DNA of 64,000 bases from Opitutales bacterium (GCA_030729385.1 JANQXM010000039.1:1-64000), one strand, 5' to 3'. Counted from the first letter of the stretch, positions 8,882 through 17,464 are shown. Translations and numbers: made by a program. The notes: generated by a model not told the origin, from the letters alone.

Positions 8882-10714
8882 CTAAAGTTGTAACTGTAGC
8901 GGTTTAGCTAATGTTTTGCGGATCTGGCTGACTTCACGCATGAGGCGCAATTGTTCCTCAGATGAAGTGTCAGCATTGGAAATTCTTTGTTCCAGTTCTT
9001 TTTTGCGGGCGTTTAAATAGTTGCGGTAAAGTGTTTGGAGGCAGGCTTCGATGTGTGTCTTTGGATCTTCAACTTCGAGGTCGCGGAGGTTAATCTCAGC
9101 TAATAATTGGCGGTCTTCAATAGTTTCGATTAAGTTTTCTGTCTGCGTGGCATTTTCGATGAGACCTTCTTTGATTTCTGCGAGGATGCGGTCGAGCAGG
9201 CGCCCCGCCGGAGAATTGGTATTAATCCATTCGTAATCAATTATTTCTGAGAGTTTTGTGCCGTATTCCGGATAATGTGAAACGAGCCAAAGTAGTTCCC
9301 AAGTCGCTTGTGTCAATAGCGGGTCTCTAGCGGCGGGCGGGGGAGTAGGAGCCTTTTGTCCCGGGCCTTGATATGTTGTCGGTTTAGGCGCTTTATTAAA
9401 ATCGCGGAGCGCGGCTACCGGATCGACATTAATGATCTTTGAGGCGATTTGAATGTAGTCCTCTCGAGCGACCTCGGATGGCACGTGTTGGAGGAGTTCG
9501 AAAACCGTCCGTAGGGCAGTGGTTTTGTCGTGCGTTGTGGGTGGACGGTCTTCGGGCAGACTATCGGCGATGGCGAGTTCGATGCCACTTTTGGCGACTG
9601 CTCGTATAGGTTCGAGCGCGGCAGCGCCATGTTGGCGTAGCAAGTCGTCGGGGTCGGCTTTTTCGGGGAGCAGGAGGAACTTGAATTCCAATCCTGCCTT
9701 GAAAGCGAGTGGGATGTATTTGATGGCTGCTTTGCGACCTGCGGAATCGCCATCGAGGAGGCATTCGACGTAGGCGGGGTCGTAGCGGCGTAGCAGGTGC
9801 ACTTGGTCTTCGGTCAAGGCAGTGCCTTGCGGGGCGACGGCGGTGTGGAGCCCGACCGACCAGCATCGGATGGCGTCGAGTTGGCCTTCGACCAGGAGGA
9901 AACCTTCCTTATCCTTGATGTGTGTGCGGGCGTGATCCATGCCGAACAGGATACGACCTTTATGGAAGATGGGTGTTTCCGGGGAGTTGACGTATTTGGC
10001 GTCACGCGCGGGGTCGTCTTCTGGGGTTTGCGGGAGTTGACGCGCGGTGAAGGCGACGACACGTCCTTGCACATCGCGAATCGGGATCATGAGGCGACCG
10101 CGGAAGCGAGATTTGAAGTATTCGTGGTTGCGCTCGTTGTCGCGTGCAAAAAACAGACCCGACTGGTGCATGGCGGCAGGCGAAACCTTGCGGTCGCGGC
10201 AGTAGAGTGCAAAGGCATTGCGAGCGGAGGGAGCATAACCGATTTTGACTTCGTCGGCGGTTTCCATCGAGAATCCACGTTGGTTCTGCCAATATTCTCG
10301 GACGGGCGCTGCTTCGTCGCTTTCGAGGAATTGCTGGTGATACCAAGTGGTTGCGATCTCGTGCAGCTCGTAGATTTGTTTACGAAGAGAGACTTCTTCC
10401 TTTGAGGGACCGCCTTCTTCGTATTCGAGTGTGATGTTGAACTTCTTGGCGATGAACTCGACGGCCTCGATAAACTCGAGGTTTTCTTGTTTCATCACGA
10501 AGGTGAAGACATCGCCGCCTTCGCCGGAGCTGAAGCATTTATAGAAACCACGGTCCGGATGGACGTAAAAAGAGGGCGTCTTTTCTTGGGTGAAGGGGCT
10601 TAAGCCCTTCCATGATTTTCCAGCGCGTTTGAGCTGCACGTAGGTCGAAACGACATCAACAAGGTTTACTTGATGTTTGAGCGATTCGATGGATCTTTGT
10701 GCAATTCTGGGCAC
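8882..10714 (-). CDS. dnaG: DNA primase DnaG with a degenerate zinc-binding domain
   Basis: DnaG makes the RNA primers for replication. The 610 aa product starts at GTG (10712-10714). The TOPRIM catalytic core is intact: LLVEGQLDAI supplies the acidic E-G-x-x-D motif and LLDGDSAGRKA the D-x-D motif. The N-terminal CHC2 zinc domain is recognisable by its frame (KGLSPFTQEKTPSF and YKCFSSGEGGDVFTF), but three of four ligands are changed: Ser39 and Thr42 replace Cys and His, and Ser63 replaces the last Cys; only Cys60 remains. A C-terminal helicase-binding-like helical region follows (about 460-610). It is upstream of rpoD in the same transcript. Confidence 0.95.
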   Translation of the reverse strand: MPRIAQRSIESLKHQVNLVDVVSTYVQLKRAGKSWKGLSPFTQEKTPSFYVHPDRGFYKCFSSGEGGDVFTFVMKQENLEFIEAVEFIAKKFNITLEYEEGGPSKEEVSLRKQIYELHEIATTWYHQQFLESDEAAPVREYWQNQRGFSMETADEVKIGYAPSARNAFALYCRDRKVSPAAMHQSGLFFARDNERNHEYFKSRFRGRLMIPIRDVQGRVVAFTARQLPQTPEDDPARDAKYVNSPETPIFHKGRILFGMDHARTHIKDKEGFLLVEGQLDAIRCWSVGLHTAVAPQGTALTEDQVHLLRRYDPAYVECLLDGDSAGRKAAIKYIPLAFKAGLEFKFLLLPEKADPDDLLRQHGAAALEPIRAVAKSGIELAIADSLPEDRPPTTHDKTTALRTVFELLQHVPSEVAREDYIQIASKIINVDPVAALRDFNKAPKPTTYQGPGQKAPTPPPAARDPLLTQATWELLWLVSHYPEYGTKLSEIIDYEWINTNSPAGRLLDRILAEIKEGLIENATQTENLIETIEDRQLLAEINLRDLEVEDPKTHIEACLQTLYRNYLNARKKELEQRISNADTSSEEQLRLMREVSQIRKTLAKPLQLQL

Positions 10715-10757
10715 TTATATGAAACACGTAATACTTAAATGAGCCAAAAGGAGTGGT

Positions 10758-10788
10758 GTCAGGAAAGCGATTGAAACGGGCTCCTGAC
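10758..10788. promoter_or_regulatory. Inverted repeat between the TPR lipoprotein gene and dnaG
   Basis: GTCAGGA and TCCTGAC flank a 17-nt loop. There is no good T-run on the minus strand after it, so this could be a weak terminator, an operator, or chance. Confidence 0.3.
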
Positions 10789-10799
10789 CAGAGAGTCTT

Positions 10800-12476
10800 T
10801 TATTGCAGACGGTCGATTGCAGTTTCCGCTTCTGGGCGGAGAGGATGGCCGGGGGCGAGCTCAATAAATTGGCGGTAAAGTGAAGCGGCTGCAACTGTAT
10901 CCTCGGCGATTCGCTCGTAGCCGCGGGCGAGTGACAGGGTCACTTCGGGACTGCGAGGGAAGCGGTCGTGTGCGGTTTTGAGCTCTGTTAGAAATTCGCT
11001 TGGAGTTTTGGAGCGCTGTGCGACACGTAGATAGGCGAGCGTGTATTTGATTTCTCTAGGTGCGATACGAATGGCTTCGAGCGCGGTGGTTTCGGCATTT
11101 TTGAATTGGCCGTCGATGAGGTATGCGCGTGAAAGCAGGTTCCAAATATCGTCGCGGTCGTTGGCGCTGCCGAGAACTTGCCAGTAGCTGGAAATCGCGA
11201 GTTTGTAATTGCGGTCAGCTGTGGCCTGATCGGCTGCTTGGATGAGCTCATCTATAGAAAGTGGTTTTCCCGCTGGGCGAACAGGGATGGGATCGATCGT
11301 TTCCTCTAAGGTAGTTTCTACGGGTGTCACATTGACTGTGTTGTCGACCATGTAGCTGGTTGGGACGCTGTTGTCCTGTTGATCGTAGGTGACGCCAACT
11401 GTGACATCTGGCTCGGCTGGTTCGATCACGATGGCGGGATTAAAAGTGATGGTCGTTTCTTCTGTGCTTTCTACTGTGGTATCGACCGACACGACTTCGA
11501 CTGCTGGTGTGTTGGCCATTGATTCGGCGGCTTCGAGGTCGGCGATGACTTGGGCTTTACCTTCGGTGTCGGTTTTCTCGCTAGTCGCGTTATCGCTTAT
11601 GGCGACGACGGTGGCTTTTTCTGCCTCAGCAGCAGCTTTGGCGGCAGCAGCTTCGGCGGCCTTTTTTACGGCTTCCGCCTTAGCGAGTTCGGCTTGCATG
11701 GTTTCTTGTGCCTCGCGCCAGCGCTTTAATTCGCTACGAGCAGATGCCCATTCGCTGGCATCGATGGCGCCTGGGAATTGTTTGTCCAAACGAGTGATGA
11801 CGCCTTCGGCACCTTTCCAATCTTTTTGGCTGAGTTTGATTTCTAAGAGTCCGAACAGAGCAGTGAGCGCGTCGGGGCTGTCATTGTCGACGGCCAGCTC
11901 AAACCAGCGTTCGGCTTGTGCGCCGTTATTAAGTTGCATGAATAGGCGACCAATCGAGGCCGCAATATCAGCGGGTGGGGTGCTTTTCTCGGGGTTGACT
12001 CCTTTCAGGTAGGCGTCGAGTGCGAGTTGTGTTTTGTTATCCTTTGCACGGGCTTTGCCTAGCTTGACCCAGAGCTCGTCGCTCATGGAGTCCGGCGCTT
12101 TAGTCGCCATCCGTTCCAGCAATTCAATGGTGGGTTGGTTGGCTGCCTCGAGGGCTTTGTATGTTTGAAAAAGGAGTTCGATGTCGTCCGGATTTTGCTC
12201 GTGCGCTTGCTCAATGAAGAAGGCCGCCATGGTGGTGTCATTCTCTTCACTAAAAATAGTGCCGATCTGTCTTAATATTGCAGGGTCGTTCGGGTGGTCG
12301 GCAGCCAGTCCTTCAAGAACGCTTAGGGCTTCTTCATTCTGCCCGTCAGCGCGCAGGTCGGCCACTTTTTCGAGGCTGGAAGCTTTCTTTTCTTCAGGTC
12401 CACTGCAACCGATGAGCCCGAAGAGGGTCAACGATAAGGAAATGAAGAATAGACGATTGAAGTTTGCTTTTGGCAT
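10800..12476 (-). CDS. TPR-repeat lipoprotein with Ala/Glu-rich linker
   Basis: A 558 aa protein with a lipoprotein signal peptide (SLTLFGLIGCSG, Cys ~24), so it should be membrane-anchored on the outside of the inner membrane or in the outer membrane. Two TPR blocks are visible: residues ~30-240 (VADLRADGQNEEALSVLEGL, SIGRLFMQLNNGAQAERWFEL) and ~405-555 (AADQATADRNYKLAISSYWQVLG, SLARGYERIAEDTVAAASLYRQF). Between them is a probable charged helix (AELAKAEAVKKAAEAAAAKA) and a Thr/Val/Glu-rich linker. TPR proteins mediate protein contacts; no specific partner can be inferred. It lies upstream of dnaG on the same strand and shares a ~28 bp divergent gap with the DUF362-like gene. Confidence 0.8.
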   Translation of the reverse strand: MPKANFNRLFFISLSLTLFGLIGCSGPEEKKASSLEKVADLRADGQNEEALSVLEGLAADHPNDPAILRQIGTIFSEENDTTMAAFFIEQAHEQNPDDIELLFQTYKALEAANQPTIELLERMATKAPDSMSDELWVKLGKARAKDNKTQLALDAYLKGVNPEKSTPPADIAASIGRLFMQLNNGAQAERWFELAVDNDSPDALTALFGLLEIKLSQKDWKGAEGVITRLDKQFPGAIDASEWASARSELKRWREAQETMQAELAKAEAVKKAAEAAAAKAAAEAEKATVVAISDNATSEKTDTEGKAQVIADLEAAESMANTPAVEVVSVDTTVESTEETTITFNPAIVIEPAEPDVTVGVTYDQQDNSVPTSYMVDNTVNVTPVETTLEETIDPIPVRPAGKPLSIDELIQAADQATADRNYKLAISSYWQVLGSANDRDDIWNLLSRAYLIDGQFKNAETTALEAIRIAPREIKYTLAYLRVAQRSKTPSEFLTELKTAHDRFPRSPEVTLSLARGYERIAEDTVAAASLYRQFIELAPGHPLRPEAETAIDRLQ

Positions 12477-12504
12477 ATGCCGGATTTGTGTTCGGAGTGT
12501 GTAT

Positions 12505-13674
12505 ATGTTACGAATAACGAAGACTATGTGTGATTTACTTTCGTTTCCCCGCTATATCTGTCAAGTGGATAGGTGCTGGCGCGGATTAAAGGGGCGTGTC
12601 AGCTTTCTACTGCTGTGCTTCTTTGGGTTAGTCGGGTCGCTTGTGGCGATACCGCAGAAGGCACCAGCTGGTTTGGTTTGGGAGGCTGAAATCGCGCCTG
12701 GTGCATTGTATTATGCTGAAGTGGAAGCTCTGCTATCCTATTACGAGCAAGTTGTCGGTGCCGAACTGAAACCTGCCGACCGCGGAAAGGTCGGATTAAA
12801 AGTGAACACTCGGGGCGGAAAGGGCTTGAGCACTTCGCTGCAATTACTGCGGGCGGTGATCGAGGCGCTGGAGTTGCGAGGTTACGCTCGTGAGAACATC
12901 ATGATTACCGATTATGCCGCCTATAATTTACGTCAGGCGGGTATTATGCCACCACTGAGTGACATGGGTGCTCAGTTCGAGGGTTGTCCTGTGGTTGCTC
13001 TGGATAGCGGGCAGTATTATGATGCGGACTGGTTTTATGATAGTCCGTTACCACCTGCGCTGCAGCAAGAACCACAATTGTTTGGTGCCTTCAGCCGTTC
13101 GCAGACGCTGGAGGAAGGGGTCGAGGAGCGAAAAAGTTTTCTCTCAAAACCGTTGTTATTAGAGGTGGATTTTTGGATCAACCTAGCAGTTGGGGTGGAC
13201 GGTCCAGCATTGGGTGTGGATGGCGTATTGGCCAATGCGACGCTTTGGAATGTGAGCAATAGTCAGCGTTTTTTAGTGAACCAAGCGACGGCCTCCGCAG
13301 CAGTGGCGGAAATTGCGGCGATTCCCGAGCTATCCGAACGAATGGTTCTGAATATGGTATCTTTGGAGTGCTATCAATTCATAGCGGGACCATTCTTTAA
13401 TTCTCTCTACTGTCGATCAGAGCCGAGATTATGGATGAGTAGTGACCCGGTTGCCATGGATCGGTTGCTGTTTGATCGGTTTAATTCACATCGCTTATTA
13501 GAAGGGTTTCCGGAGATTGATCCGATGCCGAGTCAGTTACTTTTCGCGTCAAGTTTGGGCTTGGGTGTGTTTGAGCGATCTAAGATTCGGATTGAACCAG
13601 TGGCGACGGTGGTCGGTCCAAAGTTGGAGCAGACCGAAATAATTGAGTCTTCTGATAAAAACACCTTGAACTAG
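12505..13674 (+). CDS. DUF362-like protein with N-terminal signal/anchor sequence
   Basis: The track ORF begins inside the divergent TPR gene. I choose the ATG at 12505, which has GGAG 7 nt upstream; ATG 12526 is an alternative. The product is about 389 aa. A hydrophobic segment (RVSFLLLCFFGLVGSLVA) suggests export. The body resembles DUF362 proteins: VGLKVNTRGGKGLSTS followed by LLRAVIEALELRGY, and a late SSDPVAMDRLLFDRFN block. DUF362 has no agreed function; some members carry ferredoxin domains, but I see no Fe-S cysteine cluster here. It is followed after 27 bp by nuoA. Confidence 0.6.
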   Translation: MLRITKTMCDLLSFPRYICQVDRCWRGLKGRVSFLLLCFFGLVGSLVAIPQKAPAGLVWEAEIAPGALYYAEVEALLSYYEQVVGAELKPADRGKVGLKVNTRGGKGLSTSLQLLRAVIEALELRGYARENIMITDYAAYNLRQAGIMPPLSDMGAQFEGCPVVALDSGQYYDADWFYDSPLPPALQQEPQLFGAFSRSQTLEEGVEERKSFLSKPLLLEVDFWINLAVGVDGPALGVDGVLANATLWNVSNSQRFLVNQATASAAVAEIAAIPELSERMVLNMVSLECYQFIAGPFFNSLYCRSEPRLWMSSDPVAMDRLLFDRFNSHRLLEGFPEIDPMPSQLLFASSLGLGVFERSKIRIEPVATVVGPKLEQTEIIESSDKNTLN

Positions 13675-13701
13675 CCGAGAAAGCCGCCTTCTTTCTTTTG
13701 T

Positions 13702-14076
13702 ATGCAGATCGCGGACTATTATCCGATACTTGTTCAGTTTTCTATCGCAGCCGGAATTGGTGCGGTCGTTCTTGTCGCGTCTCATATTTTCGGCCAGCGC
13801 GGTTCGCGCGGCGCAATTAAAGATTCCCCTTACGAGTGCGGTATGTTGGCGCAAGGTTCGGGGCATGCGCGCTTCGCAGTGAAGTTCTATGTGACCGCGA
13901 TGTTGTTTATTCTTTTTGATATCGAAGTGGTTTTCTTGATCCCTTGGGTCTTGATATTTCGTGAATTTCTTGCCGCGCAGTTGCCCATCTTGCTCCCCGT
14001 TTTCTTCTTCCTCTTTGTTCTGGTTTTAGGACTGGTCTATGAGTTGAAGAAAGGCGCGATTGAGTGGGAGAAGTAG
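13702..14076 (+). CDS. nuoA: NADH-quinone oxidoreductase subunit A (NuoA)
   Basis: A 124 aa membrane subunit of respiratory complex I, with three predicted helices and the family signatures DSPYECGMLAQGSGHARFAVKFY and AMLFILFDIEVVFLIPW. The conserved cysteine and the acidic D-I-E-V loop, at the quinone-site region, are intact. Unusually, no other nuo gene is next to it. Upstream is a DUF362-like gene and downstream, after 112 bp, the EIIA/diadenylate-cyclase gene. The rest of complex I is presumably encoded elsewhere. Confidence 0.95.
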   Translation: MQIADYYPILVQFSIAAGIGAVVLVASHIFGQRGSRGAIKDSPYECGMLAQGSGHARFAVKFYVTAMLFILFDIEVVFLIPWVLIFREFLAAQLPILLPVFFFLFVLVLGLVYELKKGAIEWEK

Positions 14077-14188
14077 TGCGCCGCTAAGTTGTTAATTGTT
14101 AGTTGCTTGTTGATCTTTCAGGATCGATGGCTATCAGTTGAGCAACACCTTTACAAATTAGCACCTTTCCCGACTTTATTCATCTTAT

Positions 14189-15547
14189 ATGCGCATAGAC
14201 CGTTACATTGCCCAACCACGTGTGGTCGATCTCGAAAGCACGGATTTCACGTCGGCATTGAGCGAGTTATTAAAGGTTTGTGACATTTCTAAAGAGCGAG
14301 GGCTGACGAAGAAAGGTCTACTCGCAGATCTGTTGGCGCGTGAGAAACAGATGACGACCTATCTGGGTAATGGCGTCTGCTTACCGCATGCGCGGGTGTC
14401 AATGAAACGACCTTATATGATTGCGATTGGTCGTTGCCCGCAGGGTCTTGTATATGATGGGCAGAAGGAGTATCGGGAGATCCGATACGTATTTCTTCTC
14501 TTGGCGTCCGAAAATGCGCGCAGCTATTTGTATGGATTGGCTTCCTTAGCGCGGGTCTTTCAAGACCAGGCGCAAATGGCGAAGTTGGACGCGGCGAAAT
14601 CATTGCCTGCATTTCGGCAAGAGCTGAAATCTGTTTTTGGCGGTGATGGCAACAAGCCCCGCAGGAAGCACAATCGTTTTAACAACTTGATCCTCAAGGA
14701 GGCGGCTAAGATCGCAAAAGGCGCAAACTGCACCTCGGTGCTGGTCTTTGGCGATACTTTTGGCGGTGGCGTAGAAATCGGCAAAGTTTTTAAAGGTTTT
14801 AAAACAGTCTTAATTGCCCACACGACATCTGATAGCATCACCGAACACTCCGATATCGATGCGGTGTTGCCGATTCGTTCTTACAGTAATCATCGTTTCT
14901 CTCAATTGCGCAGTGCGGTGTTGATTGGTCTGACTCGTGGCACATTTGGTAGCCATGATCGGCTTTGCTGTGTGGGTGGATTGCCGCAAAGCAATCAGTT
15001 CGACAGTATCACAGTGGTGGATGTGGAACGCGAATTCCGAACCATGCTCATGCAGAAGACAGATATGTTGCCTGCTAGCGTGAAGCCTGAGGTGATTGAG
15101 CGTGTTCTGGCCATTGCCACAGAGCTCGCGGTCGAAGGCCGTGAAGGGCATCCCGTTGGTTGCCTCTTTGCATTAGGTGATTCAGATAAAATTTCGGAAT
15201 ATACAAAACCGCTCATCTTGAATCCATTTTATGGATACAAAGACGAGGATCGCAACATTCTGAATCCATTCATGGATGAAACAGTGAAGGAGCTTTCGTC
15301 TATCGACGGAGCATTCATTATTCGAGGTGATGGTGTGCTGGTTTCCGCTGGTTCGTTGATTCATGCACCCGATTATACGCATAACCTGCCAAGCGGGTTG
15401 GGTAGTCGCCACGCGGCTGCGGCATCGATTTCTCAGGCGGTAGATTGCCTGTGTATCGTGGTTTCCGGTAGCACCGGGCAGGTCACGCTCTTCCGCCGTG
15501 GTGAAATGTTGCCACTCATTGAGAAGGCTTTAGTCCGAAATAGCTGA
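14189..15547 (+). CDS. PTS EIIA-like domain fused to a DacZ-type diadenylate cyclase (putative c-di-AMP synthase)
   Basis: A 452 aa three-part protein. Residues 1-~150 resemble fructose/PtsN-type EIIA, with the phospho-acceptor histidine at His67 in NGVCLPHARV. Residues ~160-285 (TSVLVFGDTFGGGVEIG, FKTVLIAH) look like the pyruvate-kinase-C-like domain that precedes the cyclase in archaeal DacZ. Residues ~300-450 are a DisA_N/DAC domain: EGREGHPVGCLFALGD, the D-G-A motif (SIDGAFIIRGDG, 373-375), and GLGSRHAAAASIS with Arg407-His408. The usual R-H-R motif is R-H-A here. DAC domains condense two ATP to c-di-AMP, which controls K+ uptake and osmotic balance; EIIA domains sense PTS phosphorylation. 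I infer a cyclase gated by PTS state. No Shine-Dalgarno is evident before the ATG. Domain assignment is by motif recall. Confidence 0.8.
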   Translation: MRIDRYIAQPRVVDLESTDFTSALSELLKVCDISKERGLTKKGLLADLLAREKQMTTYLGNGVCLPHARVSMKRPYMIAIGRCPQGLVYDGQKEYREIRYVFLLLASENARSYLYGLASLARVFQDQAQMAKLDAAKSLPAFRQELKSVFGGDGNKPRRKHNRFNNLILKEAAKIAKGANCTSVLVFGDTFGGGVEIGKVFKGFKTVLIAHTTSDSITEHSDIDAVLPIRSYSNHRFSQLRSAVLIGLTRGTFGSHDRLCCVGGLPQSNQFDSITVVDVEREFRTMLMQKTDMLPASVKPEVIERVLAIATELAVEGREGHPVGCLFALGDSDKISEYTKPLILNPFYGYKDEDRNILNPFMDETVKELSSIDGAFIIRGDGVLVSAGSLIHAPDYTHNLPSGLGSRHAAAASISQAVDCLCIVVSGSTGQVTLFRRGEMLPLIEKALVRNS

Positions 15548-15643
15548 TCACTTCGCGGTAAAAAGGTTTGAAGGTATTGAGGTCTTACTGCTGAGCCTAA
15601 TTTTAACCTTCCCACTTTTACACTTTCTGACCTTCATACATCT

Positions 15644-16453
15644 ATGAACCGTATCGAACAAGCCTTTGCTAAAGCCCGCTCAGAAAACCGCGCGGCCTTC
15701 GTCGCCTACCTCTGTGCCGGTGATCCAGACTTTGACACCTCTGTGGCGGCTTGCCGAGCGATCTTAGATGCCGGAGTGGACGTGTTGGAGCTTGGCGTGC
15801 CGTTTTCGGATCCATTAGCAGATGGTTTGACCAATCAACTCGCGGCCCAGCGTGCGCTTGAAAGCGGCATGACCAGCGAGCGTGTGCTCGAGCTCGTGCG
15901 TGCGGTGCGCAGTTTTAGTGATGTGCCGATTGTCTTTTACACTTACTATAATTTGGTCTTCGCGCAGGGGAGTGAGGCCTATGCCGAGAGAGCGAAAGCA
16001 GCCGGTGTGGACGGCATACTGACCCTCGACTTGCCACCCGAAGAAGCGGGCGAGCATTTGGCCGCCTGCGAAAAGCATGGCCTCGGCACGGTGTTCATCG
16101 TTGCGCCGACCACGCCGGATGAGCGCTTAGGGATTATCTGCGGTGCGACGAGTGGATTTGTTTACTATGTTTCCCGCGAAGGTGTGACTGGCGAGCAAGC
16201 TGCAATGTCAGACGGCATTCGTGCCAGTGTAGAAACCATTAAGAAGCACACCGATCTACCGGTCGTCGTCGGATTTGGGATTTCAAATGCCGATCATGTG
16301 CAGACCGTCGCGCAAGCAGCCGATGGTGTGGTGGTCGGCAGTGCGATTGTAAACTGTATCGCTGAGAATCTCGGCGATCCTGCTGCGATCACTGCTGCTT
16401 TGTCTGCGAAGATGGCCGCCTTGACCGCTGGTGGCGCTTTGCAAAAGCAGTAG
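15644..16453 (+). CDS. trpA: Tryptophan synthase alpha chain
   Basis: TrpA splits indole-3-glycerol phosphate and channels indole to TrpB. The 269 aa TIM barrel has both catalytic acids in VDVLELGVPFSDPLADG (Glu and Asp), GVDGILTLDLPPEE, the loop FVYYVSREGVTG, and the phosphate-binding VVGFGISNADH and GVVVGSAIVN. trpB is not adjacent; trpD is 40 kb away, so tryptophan genes are dispersed. About 97 bp separate it from the cyclase gene; no terminator is obvious. Confidence 0.96.
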   Translation: MNRIEQAFAKARSENRAAFVAYLCAGDPDFDTSVAACRAILDAGVDVLELGVPFSDPLADGLTNQLAAQRALESGMTSERVLELVRAVRSFSDVPIVFYTYYNLVFAQGSEAYAERAKAAGVDGILTLDLPPEEAGEHLAACEKHGLGTVFIVAPTTPDERLGIICGATSGFVYYVSREGVTGEQAAMSDGIRASVETIKKHTDLPVVVGFGISNADHVQTVAQAADGVVVGSAIVNCIAENLGDPAAITAALSAKMAALTAGGALQKQ

Positions 16454-16499
16454 CGTAGTTGGGGCCGTCCTCGGGGGTTCGGTGTTCCGTCTTATTCGC

Positions 16500-16910
16500 T
16501 TATTTGGTGTAGGTGTTCACTGACACAGTTGCAGTGAGTCCATTCTTAAACTTTGCGGCTGGCGGATGTGGTGCGCTGGAGTCGAATTTGAGCACTTGCG
16601 TCTCAAGTGGAAAGCCGTCCATCTCGGATTCCAGCGTCACTAGAATCATGCTTGGATCAGAGGCGTCGGTGCTCTGGCTAATCGTAACTTCTCTCTTGTC
16701 CGTCAGGGATATAATCTGCCCTGTGGACGGCGTCTTATTACTGATCGTGCCAAGTTCTTGGCGACGGGTCATCTCACCCCCTCCAGAAAACTGATTGGGA
16801 TGGGAGAATACAACTTTCGTCTCCACTATTGTAGCTTCCGTAGAGTTCTTATTACAGCCGGCAAAAATGAAGCAAAGCGCGGAAAGGATTGTGAGAAGTA
16901 TGGTTTTCAT
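16500..16910 (-). CDS. Small putative lipoprotein, unknown function
   Basis: Not recognised. The track ORF starts with a TTG that overlaps the stop of the upstream gene; the ATG at 16908-16910 gives MKTILLTILSALCFIFAGCNK, a clean lipoprotein signal with lipobox FAGC, and a 136 aa precursor. The mature part is polar and beta-prone (TDKREVTISQSTD, TVSVNTYTK). It sits just downstream of the small membrane-protein gene and is probably co-transcribed with it. Either start would leave the two genes nearly or just overlapping. Confidence 0.65.
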   Translation of the reverse strand: MKTILLTILSALCFIFAGCNKNSTEATIVETKVVFSHPNQFSGGGEMTRRQELGTISNKTPSTGQIISLTDKREVTISQSTDASDPSMILVTLESEMDGFPLETQVLKFDSSAPHPPAAKFKNGLTATVSVNTYTK

Positions 16911-16930
16911 TTTGATTCTTTTGCCGAACG

Positions 16931-17392
16931 TCAAGAGTGCGCACGGTCTTGCCGTTGCTCATCTCGTCCGATTGGATCTGGTTCGTGTGTGAGTGACGCT
17001 GTGACTAAGCCAACTGTAATTAGGGCGATCAACGGCCATACGGAATTCATAGAGCCACTGATCATGACTGCCATTGCAATGGCGAAAACGACTACAGTGA
17101 ATAGGACTGAAGCTTTAAAGACTAACTTTATTCGACTAGGTCCGATCCTTTCAGCCATTCGAGCATACCTATCGCTCTTTTTCTGAAGTTCATTCTCCTT
17201 TTCTTCTTTTGTTTTTGCTGACCGTAAGAAGTTACCTCCGACTATTATCAAAAGCCCTATCATAAAGAGCTCATGATGGTTCGAATTTTGAAGCCATGCG
17301 CTACCAGAGAAAACGATACCAATGCCAATTCCATTGAGAAGGAAACCAGCATTTCTGATCAGCTCCGTCTTTTTCTGTGACAATTGATTCAT
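16931..17392 (-). CDS. Small four-helix membrane protein, unknown function
   Basis: Not recognised. 153 aa with four likely membrane segments in two hairpins: NAGFLLNGIGIGIVFSGSAWL, LFMIGLLIIVGGNFL, then after a charged cytoplasmic loop (KTKEEKENELQKKSDRYARM) VLFTVVVFAIAMAVMISG and WPLIALITVGLVTAS. It ends in a polar tail. It precedes the small lipoprotein gene. The pair, with flanking repeats, looks like accessory content between trpA and parE. Confidence 0.6.
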   Translation of the reverse strand: MNQLSQKKTELIRNAGFLLNGIGIGIVFSGSAWLQNSNHHELFMIGLLIIVGGNFLRSAKTKEEKENELQKKSDRYARMAERIGPSRIKLVFKASVLFTVVVFAIAMAVMISGSMNSVWPLIALITVGLVTASLTHEPDPIGRDEQRQDRAHS

Positions 17393-17464
17393 TTTTTCTT
17401 ATCGAACAGTGTTATCTGTATCGTTAAACGATGTATAACTCGGGTTTTGTTTTAAAGGACAAAG

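Noticed and set aside
8445-8885. 146-aa hydrophobic plus-strand ORF over the start of rpoD
   Set aside because: The repeated AGAFL/FLAGAF pattern is the reverse complement of the KKAP tail repeats; rpoD is certain.
9797-10405. 202-aa plus-strand ORF over dnaG
   Set aside because: Antisense shadow of dnaG; no motif.
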